Source: Magnetospirillum sp. (GTDB lineage: Bacteria; Pseudomonadota; Alphaproteobacteria; Rhodospirillales; Magnetospirillaceae). Taken from it: a stretch of 64,000 nucleotides of DNA. The notes beneath the pieces were generated by a model. The model saw only the letters and a list, made by a program, of their open reading frames with translations, made no database searches and was not told where the DNA came from. Positions within the stretch are counted from its first letter, which is position 1. Each line of letters begins with the position of its first letter. The stretch is taken from contig JANQAI010000005.1 in NCBI GenBank assembly GCA_024707145.1, positions 682,001-746,000 on the forward strand. The letters run 5' to 3'. A program made the translations under genes and the position numbers. Below, in pieces: positions 60,330 through 64,000 of the stretch.

Positions 60330-62153
60330 ATGTGTGGAATCGTCGGCATCATCGGCAAGGCGGAGGTCGCGCCGCTGCTGGTGGAGGGCCTGAAGCGGCT
60401 GGAGTACCGCGGCTACGATTCGGCGGGGATCGCCACCCTGGTGGATGGGCGGATCGAGCGCCGCCGCGCCGAGGGCAAGCTCGCCAACCTGGAGGCGCTG
60501 CTGGCCGAACGGCCCATGGGCGGACGCATCGGCATCGGCCACACCCGCTGGGCGACCCACGGCGTTCCCAGCGAGCGCAATGCCCACCCCCATGCCGGCA
60601 AGCGGGTGGCGGTGGTGCACAACGGCATCATCGAGAATTTTCGCGAACTCAAGGCGGAACTGGCCGATGCCGGCCACCTGTTCGACAGCGACACCGATAG
60701 CGAGGCGGTGGTGCACCTGATCGACCACTATCTCGACCAGGGGATCGCCCCTGCCGAGGCTACCGCGCGGGCGCTGCGGCGGCTCAAGGGGGCCTTCGCG
60801 CTGGGCATCATCTTCAGCGACCATCCAGAACTGATGATTGCCGCCCGCCAGGGCAGTCCGCTGGCCGTGGGCTACGGCGAGGGTGAGATGTATCTCGGCT
60901 CGGACGCGCTCGCCCTGGCGCCGCTGACGCGCAAGATCACCTATCTCGCCGACGGCGACTGGGCGGTGGTGAACGCCGACGGCGTGGCCTTCCGCGACCG
61001 CGAAGGCCGGCTGGTCAACCGCGAGGTCCGCGAAAGCCGGCTGTCGGGCGCCTTGGTCGGCAAGGGCCAGTATCGCCACTTCATGCTGAAGGAAATCCAC
61101 GAACAGCCCCAGGTCATCGGCGACACCCTGGCCTCCATGTTCAACCCGGCCAGCCGGACCATCACGCTGCCCGACTTGCCGTTCGACCTCGCCGGGGTGG
61201 AACGGGTCGCCATCATCGCCTGCGGCACCTCGTACTATGCCGGCCTGGTGGCCAAGTACTGGATCGAGACGGTGGCGAGGGTGCCCGTCGATATCGACGT
61301 CGCCTCCGAGTTCCGCTACCGCGCGCCGCCGCTGCGGCCGGGCGGGCTGGCCATCTTCATCTCGCAATCGGGCGAGACCGCCGATACGCTGGCGGCGCTG
61401 CGCTATTGCCGCGAGCATGGCCAGCACACGCTCTCCCTGGTCAACGTGCCGGAAAGCACCATGGCGCGGGAATCCGACGGTGTGCTGCCGACCCTGGCCG
61501 GGCCCGAGATCGGTGTAGCCTCCACCAAGGCCTTCAGCACGCAGCTGACCGTGCTGGCCTGCCTGGCCATCGCCTTCGCCCGCGCCAACAAGGCTATCGA
61601 CGCTGCCGAGGAGCAGCACCTGTCCCAGGCCCTCGCCGAGGTGCCGGCGCGGGTGGCCGAGGTGTTGCGCCATGACGAGCGCATGGCGGACATCGCCCGC
61701 CTGATCGCCGAGGCGCGCGACGTGTTGTATCTCGGGCGCGGCAGCAGCTTTCCCATCGCCATGGAGGGGGCGCTCAAGCTGAAGGAGATCAGCTACATTC
61801 ACGCCGAGGGATACCCCGCCGGCGAGATGAAGCACGGCCCTATCGCCCTCATCGACCCGCGCGTTCCGGTGGTCGTGATCGCGCCCTCGGACCGGCTCTA
61901 CGACAAGACCCTCTCCAACGTTCAGGAGGTGGTGGCGCGCGGCGGCCGGGTGGTGGTGCTGTCCGACGCGCCGGGCTTGCTGGAGATGCCGGTGCCGGCG
62001 GTGGCCGAAGTGGAACTACCCGTCGTCGATCCCTTCGTCGCCCCCATTCTGTACGCCATCCCGGTCCAGTTGCTGGCCTACCACGCCGCCGTCCTGCGCG
62101 GCTGCGACGTGGACCGGCCGCGCAACCTGGCCAAAAGTGTCACTGTCGAATGA
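60330..62153 (+). CDS. glmS: Glutamine-fructose-6-phosphate aminotransferase (isomerizing)
   Basis: 607 residues. The N-terminal glutaminase domain has nucleophile Cys2 (MCGIVGIIGK), HTRWATHG and HNGIIENF; two SIS domains follow with CGTSYYA, SQSGETADT and STKAFSTQ. The C-terminus ends in PRNLAKSVTVE, a family hallmark. It is 29 nt downstream of pgaD in the same direction, so it belongs to the pga operon and provides glucosamine-6-phosphate for UDP-N-acetylglucosamine. It may be a second copy of a housekeeping glmS. No glmS ribozyme is apparent, consistent with Gram-negative bacteria. Confidence 0.95.
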   Translation: MCGIVGIIGKAEVAPLLVEGLKRLEYRGYDSAGIATLVDGRIERRRAEGKLANLEALLAERPMGGRIGIGHTRWATHGVPSERNAHPHAGKRVAVVHNGIIENFRELKAELADAGHLFDSDTDSEAVVHLIDHYLDQGIAPAEATARALRRLKGAFALGIIFSDHPELMIAARQGSPLAVGYGEGEMYLGSDALALAPLTRKITYLADGDWAVVNADGVAFRDREGRLVNREVRESRLSGALVGKGQYRHFMLKEIHEQPQVIGDTLASMFNPASRTITLPDLPFDLAGVERVAIIACGTSYYAGLVAKYWIETVARVPVDIDVASEFRYRAPPLRPGGLAIFISQSGETADTLAALRYCREHGQHTLSLVNVPESTMARESDGVLPTLAGPEIGVASTKAFSTQLTVLACLAIAFARANKAIDAAEEQHLSQALAEVPARVAEVLRHDERMADIARLIAEARDVLYLGRGSSFPIAMEGALKLKEISYIHAEGYPAGEMKHGPIALIDPRVPVVVIAPSDRLYDKTLSNVQEVVARGGRVVVLSDAPGLLEMPVPAVAEVELPVVDPFVAPILYAIPVQLLAYHAAVLRGCDVDRPRNLAKSVTVE

Positions 62154-63307
62154 GACGCGTCGTCCTTGTCCTGGCCGGCCTGCTTGCTGCCGGGTCCGCG
62201 CGGGCCGAAGACCCGCGCGCGTGGCAGCACGGCATCGATATCGTGCGGATGCCGGGTGGGTCGTCGCTGCTGCTGTGGTCCAGTTCGGGAATGGTGCCGA
62301 CCGGTCCCGGCACCGACGGCAACTGGACCCACGACGTCTTCGTCGCCGACCCGGCCGATCCGGCGAGCGCCCGTCCGCTGGTTTCCGCGCCCGAGGCCCA
62401 GGAACCGGTCAGCGCCGCCACCTCAGCCGACGGCCGGCTGATGGTCACCTTCGAGGACGGCTGGGACACCCCATCCGAGGTGTCGCAGCGCTTTGCCCTC
62501 TACGGCCCCGACCTCGCCCCCCTCGCTCCCTATCCCCAGTTGGTCGCCGATGGCGGCCATTCCGGCCATGTCGCGGCGGCCGGCGACCGCTTCGTGGTGG
62601 TCTACTCCGACGGCTGGATCGACGGCGGTGGCGTCGATGGATTGGGCACGGGGCGGGACGTCCTGGTCAAGGTGTTCTCCAGCGGCGGTCGCGAGCTGCA
62701 CCGCCTGACGGTTGCCAAGGATCGGCGCGACTGGTGGCCGCTGGTGGCGGCGTCGCCGCGCCGGGCCCTGCTGCTGTGGCAGCGCTTCCAGCCGGGGCGC
62801 CCCACCGCCCGGCTGATGGCGGCGGTGCTCGACCCTGCCACCGGCGTCCTGATCCGGCCGCCGGCTGCCGTGGCGGCGGACGTGCGGCTCTATACCTACG
62901 CCGTTGCCTTCGTGCCGGCCACGGGACGTTTCGTCGTCACCGGCACCACCGGCGCCGGGGCGGGGTTCGCCGCCCTGGTGGACGAGGCCGGCCGGATCGT
63001 GGCCCGACGCGGCAACCTGCTGCCCACGGTCCGTGAAGCGAAGCTGGCGGTGGACGGCGCGCGCGTGCTGCAACTGACCGCCCCCACCGGCGGGATGGTA
63101 TTCTCGGTGGCCGGTGACCAGCTCACGCCGGTGTCGGTTCTGGCCGACGACCATCCATGGCAGGGCATTGGCGCGGTTGCCGAGCTGGACAAGGCGGGCG
63201 CCGCCCAAGTGTTTTCCTTGTCGAAAGGCGGCCTGATCGTCCGCCGGCTCCCTCCCGGTCTCCCCGCTCAGCCGGTCGGGCGGGGCCTGAAGGAGACAAG
63301 ACGGTAG
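62150..63307 (+). CDS. Secreted propeller-like protein of the pga operon
   Basis: 385 residues, family not recognised. Signal peptide of about 19 residues (VVLVLAGLLAAGSARA). The mature protein repeats a pattern of about 45 residues, each with a short WSSSG, MVTFEDGW, VVVYSDGW, LLLWQRF or VVTGTTG strand, which suggests a beta-propeller with six or seven blades. Its ATG overlaps the glmS stop, so it is the last gene of the pga operon. It could bind or scaffold the exported polymer in the periplasm or at the surface; this is inference from position. Confidence 0.65.
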   Translation: MRRVVLVLAGLLAAGSARAEDPRAWQHGIDIVRMPGGSSLLLWSSSGMVPTGPGTDGNWTHDVFVADPADPASARPLVSAPEAQEPVSAATSADGRLMVTFEDGWDTPSEVSQRFALYGPDLAPLAPYPQLVADGGHSGHVAAAGDRFVVVYSDGWIDGGGVDGLGTGRDVLVKVFSSGGRELHRLTVAKDRRDWWPLVAASPRRALLLWQRFQPGRPTARLMAAVLDPATGVLIRPPAAVAADVRLYTYAVAFVPATGRFVVTGTTGAGAGFAALVDEAGRIVARRGNLLPTVREAKLAVDGARVLQLTAPTGGMVFSVAGDQLTPVSVLADDHPWQGIGAVAELDKAGAAQVFSLSKGGLIVRRLPPGLPAQPVGRGLKETRR

Positions 63308-63474
63308 CCGTTCCTGTGTGCGATGGGCCTGTGTGCGATAGGGCGGTCGCTCTGTAAGTTTCCTGGCGGGTCGATATCGGGAAGACCGCCTGGTGATGAG
63401 GGACGGGGGTGCCGTGCCCTCGATCAAGCCGGCTGTCATCACCGGCTTGGAGGTCCTCGGCGCCCCCCCAGACT

Positions 63475-64000
63475 CTACCGTACAGAAATTTCCACGCGAC
63501 GGTTTTGCGCCTCGGCCACGTCGTCGGCGGTCTGGACGATGGGTTCGCGCTCACCGCGCCCAGCGATGGTGATGGCGTCGGCGGCGATGCCGCGCTTGAC
63601 CAGGGTGTCGCGCATGGCCGCCGCCCGCTTCAGGGCCAGCTTGTCGTTGTCCTGCAGGTTGCCGACCCGGTCGGTATGGCCGATCACCACCACGTCCGCC
63701 ACGCGGCGGCGGGCGATTTCGGCGAAGACGTCCTCGAACACCGGCTTGGACTGCTCGGTCAGTTCGTCCTTGCCCTCCAGGAAGTACAGCAGGAACGAGC
63801 GGGGAGGCTGGGGGCGGGCGGCCAGGGCCTTGCCGAACACCTTTTCCACCTTGGCCTGGTCCATGGCCACGGGTTCCGCCTTGACGCCGGTATCGGCATG
63901 GACGGCGGCATAGGGCTTGTCGAGGACCGTGGTCGAGCCATCGCTCGCGGAATGCACCACCACGGCACCCACATGGCCGTCCTGTTCGGGCAGGACCACC
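63475..64000 (-). CDS. OmpA-family protein, partial (N-terminus beyond the window)
   Basis: At least 174 residues are inside the window; the reading frame is open to the edge at 64000, so the start is outside. The C-terminal 110 residues form an OmpA/MotB peptidoglycan-binding domain: FLLYFLEGKDELTEQSKPVFEDV, VIGHTDRVGNLQDNDKLALKRAAAMRD and the final EAQNRRVEISVR. The preceding 60 residues include DGHVGAVVVH and look like a short beta-rich domain. It is probably an outer-membrane or periplasmic protein that binds peptidoglycan. It converges on the pga operon, with an 8-bp hairpin (63425-63449) between them as a possible terminator. Confidence 0.8.
   Translation of the reverse strand, partial: VVLPEQDGHVGAVVVHSASDGSTTVLDKPYAAVHADTGVKAEPVAMDQAKVEKVFGKALAARPQPPRSFLLYFLEGKDELTEQSKPVFEDVFAEIARRRVADVVVIGHTDRVGNLQDNDKLALKRAAAMRDTLVKRGIAADAITIAGRGEREPIVQTADDVAEAQNRRVEISVR

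Overview
The window looks like a chromosomal segment of a high-GC alphaproteobacterium, most likely a Rhodospirillales member close to Magnetospirillum. This rests on codon usage, overall gene style, and short two-hairpin intergenic repeats; no rRNA or marker gene is present to prove it. There is no tRNA, rRNA, CRISPR array, insertion sequence or phage gene. Ten single-base frameshifts split nine otherwise intact, conserved genes, so the sequence is probably an unpolished draft rather than a decaying genome.

Layout: (1) 0.2-2.4 kb: two unknown proteins and a beta-hydroxyacid dehydrogenase. (2) 2.5-22 kb: a methylamine / one-carbon region. mgdABCD (N-methylglutamate dehydrogenase, related to heterotetrameric sarcosine oxidase) is followed by folB, a sigma-54-driven glnK-amtB pair, an XRE-cupin regulator and a soluble chemoreceptor with a C-terminal solute-binding domain. 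Then come the N-methylglutamate synthase-like genes on the minus strand (glutamine amidotransferase mgsA, a fused mgsB-mgsC, and a GltD-like flavoprotein fused to a degenerate glutamate-synthase barrel), with gmaS-purU-folD divergent from them. Together these would glutamylate methylamine, convert it to N-methylglutamate, oxidise that to glutamate plus methylene-tetrahydrofolate, and release formate. Three copies of a 97-bp double-hairpin repeat sit in this region.

(3) 22-25 kb: a small unknown protein and an orphan PAS/Cache histidine kinase. (4) 25-37.5 kb, minus strand: a pyruvate/formate fermentation module. A BtsS/BtsR (LytS/LytTR) two-component system and a CstA/BtsT-type carrier stand upstream of pflB, pflA, ackA, pta, a small unknown gene and a FocA-type channel. 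The expected flow is pyruvate sensing and uptake, cleavage to acetyl-CoA and formate, ATP and acetate formation, and formate export.

(5) 37.6-41.3 kb: a BNR-propeller/MoaD-like pair, a UrcA-family secreted protein and a HerA-like ATPase. (6) 41.3-52 kb, minus strand: a five-gene surface-protein locus: a giant DUF4347/Ig-repeat protein, a TolC-like lipoprotein, a HlyD-type adaptor, a GAF-HlyD protein, and a PqqD-like/M50-protease/HlyD fusion. No ABC ATPase is visible. This is the best candidate here for an undescribed export or processing system. (7) 52.7-63.3 kb: a poly-N-acetylglucosamine operon pgaABCD-glmS plus an unknown secreted propeller-like protein; PgaA is nearly twice the usual length. 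The window ends in a partial OmpA-like gene.
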